This document shows, one piece after another, positions 16,904 through 25,390 of a DNA stretch of 64,000 nucleotides. Position numbers and translations under genes: made by a program. The notes under the pieces are model-generated. The model did no database searches. It was given only the letters and a program-made list of their open reading frames with translations, and was not told where the DNA came from. Where the stretch lies: positions 868,001 through 932,000 of the forward strand of contig CAWCUU010000002.1 of the NCBI GenBank assembly GCA_963798855.1, written 5' to 3'. The first letter of the stretch is position 1, and each line of letters begins with the position of its first letter. The DNA comes from CAWCUU01 sp963798855 (lineage in GTDB: Bacteria; Gemmatimonadota; Gemmatimonadetes; Longimicrobiales; RSA9).

Positions 16904-19243
16904 ATGGCAGAGGAGGCGCAGAACGGCGTCCGGCTCCAGGTGGCCAGCGCGAAGGCGCAGGATGTGGGCAAGGGGATGGCCCGGCTCAGCCAGAAGGCAC
17001 TCCGCAGTCTGGGACTGAACGAGGGCGACGTCGTCCAGGTCACCGGCAAGCGCATGACCGGCGCGATCGCGCTGCCGCCGTACCCCGAGGACGAGGGGCT
17101 CGACCTGATCCGATTGGATGGGCTGCTACGGATCAACGCGGACGCCGGCATCGGCGACTACGTCGAGGTGGTGCGCCCGGAGGTGAAAGCCGCCCGCCGC
17201 GTGGTGCTGGCACCCGCGCAGAAGAACGTTCGCCTGATGGGATCCGGCGACATGCTGCGGCGCACGCTGTTCCAGCGACCGCTGGTCGCCGGGGACATCG
17301 TGTCGACTTCGACGATGCGGCGGACGGGCGGCGCGTCCGACGGATTCATGTCGGAGGACATCTTCCGTACCTTCTTCGAGCAGCCGGCCTACGCGCTGCA
17401 GGAGATCCGACTGCGGGTGATCTCGACCACGCCGCGCGGGGTCGTCAAGGTCGCGCAGGACACCGAGATCGAGCTGCTCCCGGAGTATGCCGAGGCGGAG
17501 GAGGCGGCGCGTGCGGACATCACCTACGACGATGTCGGCGGTGTCGGTCCGACGATCGAGCAGGTCCGGGAGATGATCGAGCTGCCGCTGAAGCACCCGG
17601 AGCTGTTCCAGCGGCTGGGCATCGACCCGCCGAAGGGGGTGCTGCTGCACGGGCCGCCCGGCACCGGCAAGACCCTGCTGGCGCGCGCGGTCGCGAACGA
17701 GGCCGAGGCGACATTCTTCCACATCGCCGGCCCGGAGATCATGGGCCGCTACTACGGCGAATCGGAGCAGAGGCTGCGCGAGGTGTTCCAGCAGGCGCAG
17801 CAACAGGCGCCGTCGATCATCTTCATCGACGAGATCGACTCGATCGCGCCGAAGCGGCAGGAGGCGACGGGCGAGGTGGAGCGGCGCGTCGTCGCGCAGC
17901 TCCTGACGCTGCTCGACGGACTGGAGCCGAGGCAGAACGTGGTCGTCATCGGGGCGACGAACCGGGTGAACTCGATCGATGAGGCGCTGCGCAGGCCCGG
18001 TCGATTCGACCGCGAGATCGTCATCGGCGTGCCGGACACGCAGGGGCGCAAGGAGATCCTCGGTATCCACTGCCGTGGCATGCCGCTGGCCAAGGATGTG
18101 GATGTGGACGAGCTCGCCCGGACGACCTACGGCTTCGTCGGCGCCGACCTGGCGGCGTTCGCGCGAGAAGCTGCGATCGAGACGCTCCGCCGCTATCTGC
18201 CGCAGATCGATCTCAGCAAGCGCGAGATCCCGCGTGAGGTGCTCGAGTCGCTGCGCGTCACGCGCGCAGATTTCCTGAACGCGCTCAAGCGCGTACAGCC
18301 ATCGGCCGTGCGCGAGATCATGATCCAGGTCCCGAACGTGAGCTGGCAGGATGTAGGCGGGCTCGAGGAGCCGAAGGAGCTGCTCCGCGAGGGAGTCGAG
18401 CTGCCGCTGCGTCATCCGGAGGCGTTCCGCCGCATAGGAATCCGACCCGCCAAGGGGTTCCTGCTCTTCGGCCCTCCGGGCACCGGCAAGACGCTTCTCG
18501 CGAAAGCCGTGGCGCGCGAGGCGGAAGCGAACTTCATCGCGACGAAGGCATCCGACCTCCTCTCGAAGTGGTACGGCGAGTCCGAACAGCAGGTGTCGCG
18601 TCTGTTCCAGCGCGCACGCCAGGTCGCGCCGACGGTGATCTTCCTGGACGAGATCGACTCGCTCGCCCCCCACCGTGGCGGTGGGCTCGGCGAGCCCGCG
18701 GTGACCGAGCGCGTCGTCAACACGCTGCTGTCCGAGATGGACGGCCTGGAGGAGCTGCAGGGCGTCGTCGTGCTCGGCGCGACGAACCGACCGACGCTGC
18801 TCGACCCGGCTCTGCTGCGGCCAGGCCGATTCGACGAGCTGCTGTACGTGCCCGTTCCCGAGGAAGAGGGGCGGTTGCACATCCTGCGCATCCATACGCA
18901 GGACATGCCACTCGGCGAGGATGTCTCGCTGGAGCGGCTGGCGGCCGAGACGCATGGCTACACCGGCGCCGACCTGGAGGACCTGGTGCGGCGGGCCGGG
19001 ATGCAGGCGCTGCGCGAGAACCTCGAAGCGGATCGGATCCCCATGCGCTTCTTCGAGAAGGCGCTGACGGAGACGCACGCGTCGGTGACACCGGAGATGG
19101 AGCGGGAGTACAGCGAGCTGGCCGAGACGCTGAAGCACGAGAGCCCGCGTGGCCCCCGGCGCATCGGCTTCGACCTGCCGGAGCCTCGCCCGGAGGCCAT
19201 GTCCACGGCGGCGCGCCAGGTCGGAAGCCGCCCGGATGCCTGA
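16904..19243 (+). CDS. CDC48/VCP-family AAA ATPase
   Basis: A 779-residue double-AAA ATPase with the archaeal VAT/eukaryotic CDC48 layout: an N-terminal substrate/adaptor domain (about 5-190, double-psi barrel type), D1 with Walker A GPPGTGKT at 250-257 and Walker B IIFIDEIDS, and D2 with Walker A GPPGTGKT at 523-530 and Walker B VIFLDEIDS. Arginine-finger segments RRPGRFDRE and LRPGRFDEL are intact in both rings, and pore-loop aromatics are seen in GRYYGES and SKWYGES. It should form a hexamer that unfolds proteins. Such proteins are universal in archaea and eukaryotes but patchy in bacteria. Confidence 0.93.
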   Translation: MAEEAQNGVRLQVASAKAQDVGKGMARLSQKALRSLGLNEGDVVQVTGKRMTGAIALPPYPEDEGLDLIRLDGLLRINADAGIGDYVEVVRPEVKAARRVVLAPAQKNVRLMGSGDMLRRTLFQRPLVAGDIVSTSTMRRTGGASDGFMSEDIFRTFFEQPAYALQEIRLRVISTTPRGVVKVAQDTEIELLPEYAEAEEAARADITYDDVGGVGPTIEQVREMIELPLKHPELFQRLGIDPPKGVLLHGPPGTGKTLLARAVANEAEATFFHIAGPEIMGRYYGESEQRLREVFQQAQQQAPSIIFIDEIDSIAPKRQEATGEVERRVVAQLLTLLDGLEPRQNVVVIGATNRVNSIDEALRRPGRFDREIVIGVPDTQGRKEILGIHCRGMPLAKDVDVDELARTTYGFVGADLAAFAREAAIETLRRYLPQIDLSKREIPREVLESLRVTRADFLNALKRVQPSAVREIMIQVPNVSWQDVGGLEEPKELLREGVELPLRHPEAFRRIGIRPAKGFLLFGPPGTGKTLLAKAVAREAEANFIATKASDLLSKWYGESEQQVSRLFQRARQVAPTVIFLDEIDSLAPHRGGGLGEPAVTERVVNTLLSEMDGLEELQGVVVLGATNRPTLLDPALLRPGRFDELLYVPVPEEEGRLHILRIHTQDMPLGEDVSLERLAAETHGYTGADLEDLVRRAGMQALRENLEADRIPMRFFEKALTETHASVTPEMEREYSELAETLKHESPRGPRRIGFDLPEPRPEAMSTAARQVGSRPDA

Positions 19244-19410
19244 GGGTGCCGGTCGGAAACCCGGCGCAGCCCCCGGGGATTAGCAGCGCGAGACCGACGG
19301 GTACGTGGCGACACCGCTCGATTTCCCGGGACGGCTCTCATTGATCGAAAGCACGGGCCGCCCCATGTTTCCGGTGTCGCCGGCGCGGTCGCAGTCCAAC
19401 GGCTCTCACA

Positions 19411-20064
19411 TTGAGCGAGATGGCCTCCAGTCAGGACCCGGTGCCGCCGTCGCATGCCGCGCCGAAGCCGGGATTCGCCGAGGAGGCGCTGCCTCATCTC
19501 GACGCGGTGTTCCGATTCGCGATACGCCTCTGCGCTGGACAGACGGACGAAGCGGAGGACGTGGTGCAGGACACGTATCTGCGCGCCTATCGAGCGTGGG
19601 CGACGTACGAGCGCGGCACGAACTGCCGCTCCTGGCTCTTCACGATCTGTCGGAACGTGTTCCTTCGGCGCCGTGAATCCGCCGGTCGGCGGCCGGAGAC
19701 GCCGATGAGCCACTTCGAGGTGAAGCCGGAATCGCTGCCGGCACGAGCACTGTTCGAAGGCTCGCGACCAGAGGATCCAGAGCGCGAGTTCTTCGATTCC
19801 TTCATCGATGGCGAGGTCGCCCACGCCGTGGACGCACTCCCGCCCGAGTTCAGAGAGGTCGTCACGCTTTCCGATCTGCAGGGGCTGTCTTATGCGGAGA
19901 TCGCCGAGATCCTGCTCGTGCCGCTCGGCACCGTGAAGAGCCGACTCTTCCGCGCGCGGCGGCTGCTGCAGGAGAGCCTCTATGGCTACGCCGTGGAATC
20001 CGGCTACATCCGGCCACGTCGTTCCACGAGTCGGCAGGAACCCCTACCCGAGCCACCCCAATGA
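19411..20064 (+). CDS. ECF RNA polymerase sigma factor
   Basis: A 217-residue sigma-70 family protein with region 2 (AEDVVQDTYLRAYRAWATYE, then WLFTICRNVF) and region 4 (LPPEFREVVTLSDLQGLSY, then VPLGTVKSRLFRARRLLQ) and no region 1 or 3, as in extracytoplasmic-function sigmas. The first codon is TTG at 19411; the ATG at 19420 is an equally plausible start. Its stop overlaps the ATG of the anti-sigma gene by four bases (ATGA), so both are made together. The signal and regulon are unknown. Confidence 0.88.
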   Translation: MSEMASSQDPVPPSHAAPKPGFAEEALPHLDAVFRFAIRLCAGQTDEAEDVVQDTYLRAYRAWATYERGTNCRSWLFTICRNVFLRRRESAGRRPETPMSHFEVKPESLPARALFEGSRPEDPEREFFDSFIDGEVAHAVDALPPEFREVVTLSDLQGLSYAEIAEILLVPLGTVKSRLFRARRLLQESLYGYAVESGYIRPRRSTSRQEPLPEPPQ

Positions 20065-20324
20065 GCTGCCCGCCCCCCATCGCGTGCGAGGAAGTGGTCC
20101 CGATGCTCTGGGAGCTCATCGATGGGGAGCTGGAGCCTGGGCGCGCCGAGCGGGTTCGACAGCATCTGACCGTCTGCGATGGGTGCCTCGCGCAGTACGA
20201 GTTCCAGAGCGCTTTCGTCGGCATGCTGGCCAGGCAGCGGGTCGGCACCGCCCCGCCGCAGCTGCGCCGGCGCATCGTCGAGCAGATTCTTCGCGAGCGG
20301 TCGGACGAGACGCCGGCAGAGTGA
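20061..20324 (+). CDS. Zinc-binding anti-sigma factor (zf-HC2/ZAS type)
   Basis: An 87-residue soluble protein with the zinc anti-sigma motif: Cys9, His35, Cys39 and Cys42 (HLTVCDGC). It lacks a membrane segment, so it belongs to the short cytoplasmic RsrA-like class, where zinc loss on thiol oxidation releases the sigma factor. Overlap with the sigma gene and this size suggest it controls that sigma directly, probably in response to redox or zinc stress; this is inferred from the family. Confidence 0.85.
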   Translation: MSCPPPIACEEVVPMLWELIDGELEPGRAERVRQHLTVCDGCLAQYEFQSAFVGMLARQRVGTAPPQLRRRIVEQILRERSDETPAE

Positions 20325-20367
20325 CCCGGCGTTTAGTGGGCGTTCGACCCTCTCCCGGCTCTGCCTG

Positions 20368-21444
20368 CTATCCGCCGCCGATCTCGCCGAGCAGAGGCGC
20401 CGAAGGATCGGGACGTTCCGGTGCCTCCAGGTTCCCGGGCTCCGTTCGCGTGATCGCCTCCAGTCGGGCCTCCAGCCGGCTCAGCGCCGCGCCGGCGGCC
20501 TCTACGTTCTGGCCCGCGTTCCGGAGCTGGGTCGCGGCACGGTCGAAGAGCCCGCGCACGCGCGCCGCATCCTGGCCCAGGTGCTGCAGCGCGGCGTGAA
20601 TCTCGCGCGCGTGCTCGGCGATCCGCAGTCCGCGCAGACCGAGCAGGATCGTCTGGAGGTACGCGTAGAGCGTGTTCGGCGAGCACGGGAAGACACGTCG
20701 TCCGAGGCTGTAAGCCAGGAAGTCCGCCGCCTCATCACGAACGGCCAGCTCGTAGTAGATGGACTCCGAGGGAATGAACATCAGCGCGAAGTCCAGGGTG
20801 CCGTCCTCGGGGCTGATGTACTTCTCGGCGATCTCGTCGACGCGGGCACGCACCGCCCTGTGCAGCTCCCGTCGGCGCGAGGTCGTGTCCTCGCCAACCG
20901 ACTCCGCGTCGGCCAGCCGCCGAAACGCCTCGAGCGGAAACTTGCTGTCGATCGTGAGGAGTCGCCCCTCGGGTGCGCGGATCGCGATGTCGACGATCAC
21001 GTCCCGGGAGCCGAGCCGGTACTGCCGCTCGACCTGCCCGGCGGGCAGCACCTCGGAGAGCAGCGACTCGAGCGACCACTCGCCGAGCCCGCCGCGCAGC
21101 TTCGGCGAGGCCAGCAGCTGCTCGAGTCCGCTGATCGAGCGGCCGACACGCTCGATCTGGCGGGTCGCCTCGTCGAGCCGGCCGAGCCGCTCCGCCAGCT
21201 CCGAGAGCGAGCGGTTTGCCCCAACGAGCTGCTGTCCCACCATAGAGCTCATCGCGCGCGCGGTCTCGGTGGACTCGCCGAGGCGGGCGCCGAGCTGACC
21301 GGAGAGCGATTCGACGCGCGCGTCGAGCCGGGTCAGCGGCTCCCTCGTCGCCCGCGACGTTCGGCGCATCTCCTGGAGCACGAGGACGAGCAGGGCCGCG
21401 ACGAGCAGCAGCGCGACGGCCAGCACGACGACGCCGGTGGACAC
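20368..21444 (-). CDS. rmuC: DNA recombination protein RmuC
   Basis: A 358-residue RmuC-family protein: an N-terminal membrane anchor (VLAVALLLVAALLVLVL), a coiled-coil (about 35-115) and the PD-(D/E)XK-like RmuC domain with GEWSLESLLSEVLP, VIVDIAIRAPEGRLLTIDSK and SPNTLYAYLQTI. RmuC limits DNA inversions and is thought to be a nuclease. GTG at 21444 lies 7 bases after the stop of the ABC permease gene, so it is the last gene of that run. Confidence 0.9.
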   Translation of the reverse strand: MSTGVVVLAVALLLVAALLVLVLQEMRRTSRATREPLTRLDARVESLSGQLGARLGESTETARAMSSMVGQQLVGANRSLSELAERLGRLDEATRQIERVGRSISGLEQLLASPKLRGGLGEWSLESLLSEVLPAGQVERQYRLGSRDVIVDIAIRAPEGRLLTIDSKFPLEAFRRLADAESVGEDTTSRRRELHRAVRARVDEIAEKYISPEDGTLDFALMFIPSESIYYELAVRDEAADFLAYSLGRRVFPCSPNTLYAYLQTILLGLRGLRIAEHAREIHAALQHLGQDAARVRGLFDRAATQLRNAGQNVEAAGAALSRLEARLEAITRTEPGNLEAPERPDPSAPLLGEIGGG

Positions 21445-21451
21445 GCGTCGC

Positions 21452-22750
21452 TCACGCGGCTCGCAGCCAGCGCAGCAGCTCGGCGAGACTCGGGCGCTTG
21501 CCGGTCGACAGGATGCCGATACGGTAGATTTTCGCCGCGGCCCAGAGCAGCGCGACGACGCCGACCATCTCGAGCAGCAACCCGGCCGCGATCTGCATCG
21601 CGGGGATGTGGGTGAGGTAGGCGCGTGCGGGGACGACGACCGGAGAGGTGAACGGGATGATCGAGCCCCAGATGGCTACGGCTCCGTCCGGCTCCTGCAG
21701 CACCGCTTGCTGCATCAGGATCGCGATGAAGAGCGGTAGCATCACCGGGAATTGCATCTGCTGCGCCTCCTGGTCCGTGGTCGCGATCGCGCCCATCATC
21801 GCATACAGCGAGGAGTAGATCAGGAAGCCGCCGGCGAAGAAGACGACGAACAGGAGTCCGACGGAGGCGGGGATCGCAGGCATGCCCGGAAGGTCCACGC
21901 CGATGCTCGCCGCGATGCCCTCGCCGTAGCCGATCACCGCGGCGGCGAAGAGCACCCAGACGAGCACCTGCGTCAGGCCCGCCGCCCCGATGCCCAGCAC
22001 CTTGCCGACCATGAGCTGCTCGGAGCGGATCGAGCTGACCACCAGCTCGACCACGCGGTCCCGCTTCTCCTCGAGCACCCCACGCATCACCCCGTTGCCG
22101 TACAAGATCACGATCAGGTAAACGGCAAAGCCGAGCATGTAGGCGATGATGAAGGCGACCTCCGGAACGCCGCCCGCTCCCGTCTCCCCCGCCTTCCTCG
22201 CGGCGAAGCGCACCGGGCGCATCGCCCCGGCCACCGCGACCGGATCCATCCCCTGCTGCGACAGCCGCCGCTGCTGCACCGCCGACTGCACCGCGCTCCG
22301 GATCTGCGACAGCTCACCGAAGTTCGTGACATTGTGAGCGATGTACTGGACCGTATCCGTCTGCGCCGCATCGGCGGGGATCCAGATGTAGGCGTCGAGG
22401 CTGTCCGCGGCGATGCGGGCGTCGAGCTCGCTGCGTAGCTGATCGGCGGATCGACCGTTCGGCTCGATGACCTGCGGCAGATACGTGATCTCGCCACGGC
22501 TCTCCCGGGTCGAGTCCTGCTCGACCCTGCCCGCACCGGACGGCGGCGAGAGGGCGCGCAGCGCCTCGGCGCTCTGCTGGCCGATCCCCACGCCCGTGAG
22601 GTCCACGATCGCGACCTTGCTCTCGCGCTTTCCGCGCCCCGCGAGGAGCGACGGAACGACGAAGATCCCGATCATCAGGAGCGGACCGAACAGCGTTCCC
22701 AGGATGAACGTGCGGGTGCGAACGCTGGCCAGGAACTCCCGCTTGATCAC
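21452..22750 (-). CDS. ABC-2 type transporter permease (NatB-like)
   Basis: A 432-residue membrane protein of the ABC-2 family, NatB-like: a first span (RTRTFILGTLFGPLLMIGIF), a large extracytoplasmic domain (about 50-185) and five further spans in the C-terminal half, including FIIAYMLGFAVYLIVILYG and GVLEEKRDRVVELVVSSI, the coupling segment typical for exporters. It should pair with the ATPase gene upstream to export ions, lipids or peptides. The GTG at 22750 lies 10 bases after the ATPase stop; there is no strong Shine-Dalgarno. Confidence 0.85.
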   Translation of the reverse strand: MIKREFLASVRTRTFILGTLFGPLLMIGIFVVPSLLAGRGKRESKVAIVDLTGVGIGQQSAEALRALSPPSGAGRVEQDSTRESRGEITYLPQVIEPNGRSADQLRSELDARIAADSLDAYIWIPADAAQTDTVQYIAHNVTNFGELSQIRSAVQSAVQQRRLSQQGMDPVAVAGAMRPVRFAARKAGETGAGGVPEVAFIIAYMLGFAVYLIVILYGNGVMRGVLEEKRDRVVELVVSSIRSEQLMVGKVLGIGAAGLTQVLVWVLFAAAVIGYGEGIAASIGVDLPGMPAIPASVGLLFVVFFAGGFLIYSSLYAMMGAIATTDQEAQQMQFPVMLPLFIAILMQQAVLQEPDGAVAIWGSIIPFTSPVVVPARAYLTHIPAMQIAAGLLLEMVGVVALLWAAAKIYRIGILSTGKRPSLAELLRWLRAA

Positions 22751-22760
22751 CGCCCACGTT

Positions 22761-23765
22761 CTAGACAATGGTCGTCGCCTCCTCCAGGACCTCCCGAGCG
22801 GCGCCGACGCGCTCGACGAAGATCTGCTCCAGCGAGGGCTCGCTGTACTCGAATCGCCGCAGCCGGATGCCCGACGCCACCAGCGCCTCCAGCAAGCCCT
22901 GCGGATCGCCATCGGGGCGCAACGCCACCTCTGCGTGCGTCCCTTCGAGCCTCACGCGCTCGGCGACGGGCGAAGCGCGCAGCACCGCCTCCGCCTCGGG
23001 GGTCCACCGCTCCAGATCCACCGTTACGAAATCGCCGCCGTGGTCTCGCTTGACGTCGGCGATCGCGCCGTCGAGCACCTTCTGTCCGCGCGCGATGATG
23101 CAGACGTGGTCACAGAGACGCTCCGCGTGCTCGATGAGGTGGGTCGAGAAGATGATCGTGCGGCCCTGCGTCCTGAGCTCCGCAACGATCTCCTTCAGCA
23201 CCCTCTGGTTGATCGGATCGAGTCCGCTGAACGGCTCGTCGAGGATCACGAGCTCGGGCTCGTGTACCACCGCGCCGATGAACTGGATCTTCTGCTGCAT
23301 GCCCTTGGACAGCTCTTGCACCCGCGACTCCGCCCGATCCGCGAGATCGAGCCGCTCAAGCCAGGGGAGGATGCGCGGCCTGGAGACGCGCGGCGGCACG
23401 CCTTTGAGCTCGGCGAGAAACTCCAGCATCTCGCGTACCTTCATGCGCTTGTAGAGCCCCCGCTCCTCCGGCAGGTAGCCGACTCGATCGAGCGCGTGCT
23501 GCTCGATCGGGCGACCGAATAGCCGAATCGAGCCGCTGTCGGGCTCGATGATCCGCAGGATCATCCGGATCGTGGTCGTCTTTCCGGCGCCATTCGGGCC
23601 GAGCACGCCGTACGTCGCGCCGGCCGGGATGGACAACGCGAGGCCGTCCACCGCAGTCTTGGCGCCGAAGCGCTTGACGACCCCCTCCAGCTCGACCCCC
23701 GGAACACCGCGCGGCGTCGTGGTCGGGGTTCGATCCACCACGGGAGCTACCCCCTCCGAGTGCAT
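22761..23765 (-). CDS. ABC transporter ATP-binding protein
   Basis: A 334-residue ABC ATPase: Walker A GPNGAGKTTT, Q-loop region GYLPEERGLYKRM, signature variant LSKGMQQKIQF, Walker B LVILDEPFSGLDP and switch His in STHLIEHAERL. A C-terminal DUF4162-like extension follows, as in NatA-type exporters. The start at 23765 (MHSEGVAP) is the first ATG after the stop of the preceding gene, four bases away. It forms an exporter with the permease directly downstream. Confidence 0.9.
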   Translation of the reverse strand: MHSEGVAPVVDRTPTTTPRGVPGVELEGVVKRFGAKTAVDGLALSIPAGATYGVLGPNGAGKTTTIRMILRIIEPDSGSIRLFGRPIEQHALDRVGYLPEERGLYKRMKVREMLEFLAELKGVPPRVSRPRILPWLERLDLADRAESRVQELSKGMQQKIQFIGAVVHEPELVILDEPFSGLDPINQRVLKEIVAELRTQGRTIIFSTHLIEHAERLCDHVCIIARGQKVLDGAIADVKRDHGGDFVTVDLERWTPEAEAVLRASPVAERVRLEGTHAEVALRPDGDPQGLLEALVASGIRLRRFEYSEPSLEQIFVERVGAAREVLEEATTIV

Positions 23766-23769
23766 GCGC

Positions 23770-24510
23770 TCAGGGATGCCAGACGAGCCCCGCACGCAGG
23801 CCGAAGATGTGGCCGCCACCACCCACGAGCGTACCCGACCCATCGGTGCGGCCGCCCTCCTGGAAGAAACGCTCGAGCCGCTCCTGTCGGATCGAACGAT
23901 TCGTGAGGAGTGCGAAGTCCTCACCGCTCAGCTCGAATCCGAGGTGACTCCAGAACGGAATATCGCCCGTGGCGCGCAAGCCGAAATGAGCGGCGACCTG
24001 CGTGTAGCGCGCGGTCAGGTACGGCGGCGCGACGGGATCGGGCGGCGGCCATCCGATCACGAGCGCCGGCCCGGCGAACGCGTGCAGACTCGGGTGGTGG
24101 AGCCGCGCGTCGGATGCAGGATCGGGCTCGGGGAATCGGTATTGTACGTCGCCGCGCACGAAGAGGAGGTGCCCATAGCCGTTGGAGTAAATGTCCACAC
24201 CGGCCGGCGAGCGCACTTCGATGAGCTCATCGCCTCGCAGGGCGTACCCGGCCGCGGCGACCACGCCCCAGTCCCGCGTCAGCGGTACGCGCGCTTCCAG
24301 CCCGACGACGGGCGTCGTCCGACGGTCGAGCGCGAACAGATAGTCTCCGGTTCCTGCCGAGCCATCGCGCTGCGTGGTGAGGGCCTGCGGAAAACGAATC
24401 GCGAGAAACGGCGCCACCTCGACGTCCGAACGCCGCTCGGGCGGCATCTGCCCAGACGCGGATCCCGGCACGATCGCCACCGCCAGGAGCAGCACCATCA
24501 GCCTCTTCAT
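23770..24510 (-). CDS. Putative outer-membrane beta-barrel protein
   Basis: A 246-residue secreted protein with signal peptide MKRLMVLLLAVAIVPGSASG and a mature chain of Gly- and aromatic-rich amphipathic strands (VVAAAGYALRGDELIEV, AAHFGLRATGDIPFWSH) ending in GLRAGLVWHP, compatible with an outer-membrane barrel. ATG at 24510 has GGAGG. It overlaps the operon of the ABC exporter and stops four bases before that gene, so it may be the outer-membrane partner, though this is only positional. Confidence 0.65.
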   Translation of the reverse strand: MKRLMVLLLAVAIVPGSASGQMPPERRSDVEVAPFLAIRFPQALTTQRDGSAGTGDYLFALDRRTTPVVGLEARVPLTRDWGVVAAAGYALRGDELIEVRSPAGVDIYSNGYGHLLFVRGDVQYRFPEPDPASDARLHHPSLHAFAGPALVIGWPPPDPVAPPYLTARYTQVAAHFGLRATGDIPFWSHLGFELSGEDFALLTNRSIRQERLERFFQEGGRTDGSGTLVGGGGHIFGLRAGLVWHP

Positions 24511-24599
24511 CAAGGCCTCCATGCCACAGGGATCTCGGGGATCGTTCCGGAACGGAACGCGGATGTGCACGACCAAGGTTGCGAGCGGTCCCGGCTGCG

Positions 24600-25004
24600 T
24601 CAAACCTCGGAGACGCGGCGGGCCGGGGGGCGCCAGCGGCCACCGCGAACACGCTGTCCCGCCACCAGCTTCGGACCGAGCGCCGGACCGGCGACATACG
24701 TCCAGCAGCCACGGCCGCCGATTTCGACGCCGACCCGGCGAAACAGCCCCGACGCGACGCCCTCGTGCGAATCAAGCGCGGCGAGGCGGTCCACGGGGCA
24801 GCGCCACATCTCGCCGTGGACCGACCCCGGCCCGGCGAGGAGCAGGGCGGGGTAGCCGTCCTCCGTATCGTAGAGGGTGCCCGTGACGAATGCCGCGCCA
24901 ACGCGCTCGCATCCCTTCAGCAGGTGCGCCGCGCTGCCGCCGTCCATCAGCGTGCCGTAGACGAACAGGTGGATCTCCGAGCGCGTGACCCCGCCGCCGC
25001 TCAC
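24600..25004 (-). CDS. Gamma-glutamylcyclotransferase-fold protein
   Basis: A 134-residue protein of the AIG2/GGCT superfamily: the start FVYGTLMDGG is the family hallmark, followed by TGTLYDTEDGYPAL and GEMWRC. GGCT enzymes release 5-oxoproline from gamma-glutamyl amines; whether this one acts on glutathione-derived or other substrates is unknown. The GTG at 25004 overlaps the stop of the preceding gene (GTGA) and has a strong GGAGG. Confidence 0.8.
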   Translation of the reverse strand: MSGGGVTRSEIHLFVYGTLMDGGSAAHLLKGCERVGAAFVTGTLYDTEDGYPALLLAGPGSVHGEMWRCPVDRLAALDSHEGVASGLFRRVGVEIGGRGCWTYVAGPALGPKLVAGQRVRGGRWRPPARRVSEV

Positions 25005-25390
25005 CCTTCCTCCGGCTGGATGGTCACGCCGACCTGCAGCAAAAGCGCTCGCAGCCGGTGCGCCTCCTCCTCGACGCGCTCGCCGGCGACGCCGAGACGC
25101 TCCGCCAGCTCCGCGAGTGCTTCGTCGGAGAAGCTCCCGTCCTGGGCCTGGCGCAGCACGTCCGCGGTGCGGTCGAGCTCCTGCCGCGACGTCTCGATGG
25201 CCTGCTGAAGGCGCTCCAGCAGCCGCCTCGCTTCCTGGGCGGAGTCGGCGTTCAATGGATCGTGTTCCACGGCTGGAAGATGCGCCCGGGCCCGCACGTC
25301 CGCAATCGCCTCGTGGCTCGCGCGGCGGCCCGCGAGGCCGGGCCTCGCCTCCGGAATCGGCTCGATGCCGCTCAGGACAGTGCCGTCCAC
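25001..25390 (-). CDS. Hypothetical coiled-coil protein
   Basis: A protein of up to 129 residues. From about residue 48 it is rich in Glu, Arg, Ala and Leu in heptad-like spacing (ARRLLERLQQAIETSRQEL and a second stretch to GERVEEEAHRLRALLL), so two helices forming a coiled coil are likely. The first 40 residues are not convincing and overlap the Nramp gene by 19 bases; GTG codons at 25297 and 25270 are possible later starts. Function unknown. Confidence 0.5.
   Translation of the reverse strand: MDGTVLSGIEPIPEARPGLAGRRASHEAIADVRARAHLPAVEHDPLNADSAQEARRLLERLQQAIETSRQELDRTADVLRQAQDGSFSDEALAELAERLGVAGERVEEEAHRLRALLLQVGVTIQPEEG

Noticed and set aside
17126..19138. 670-codon minus-strand frame antisense to the CDC48 gene
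   Set aside because: Mirror of the AAA gene's codon usage; no protein features.
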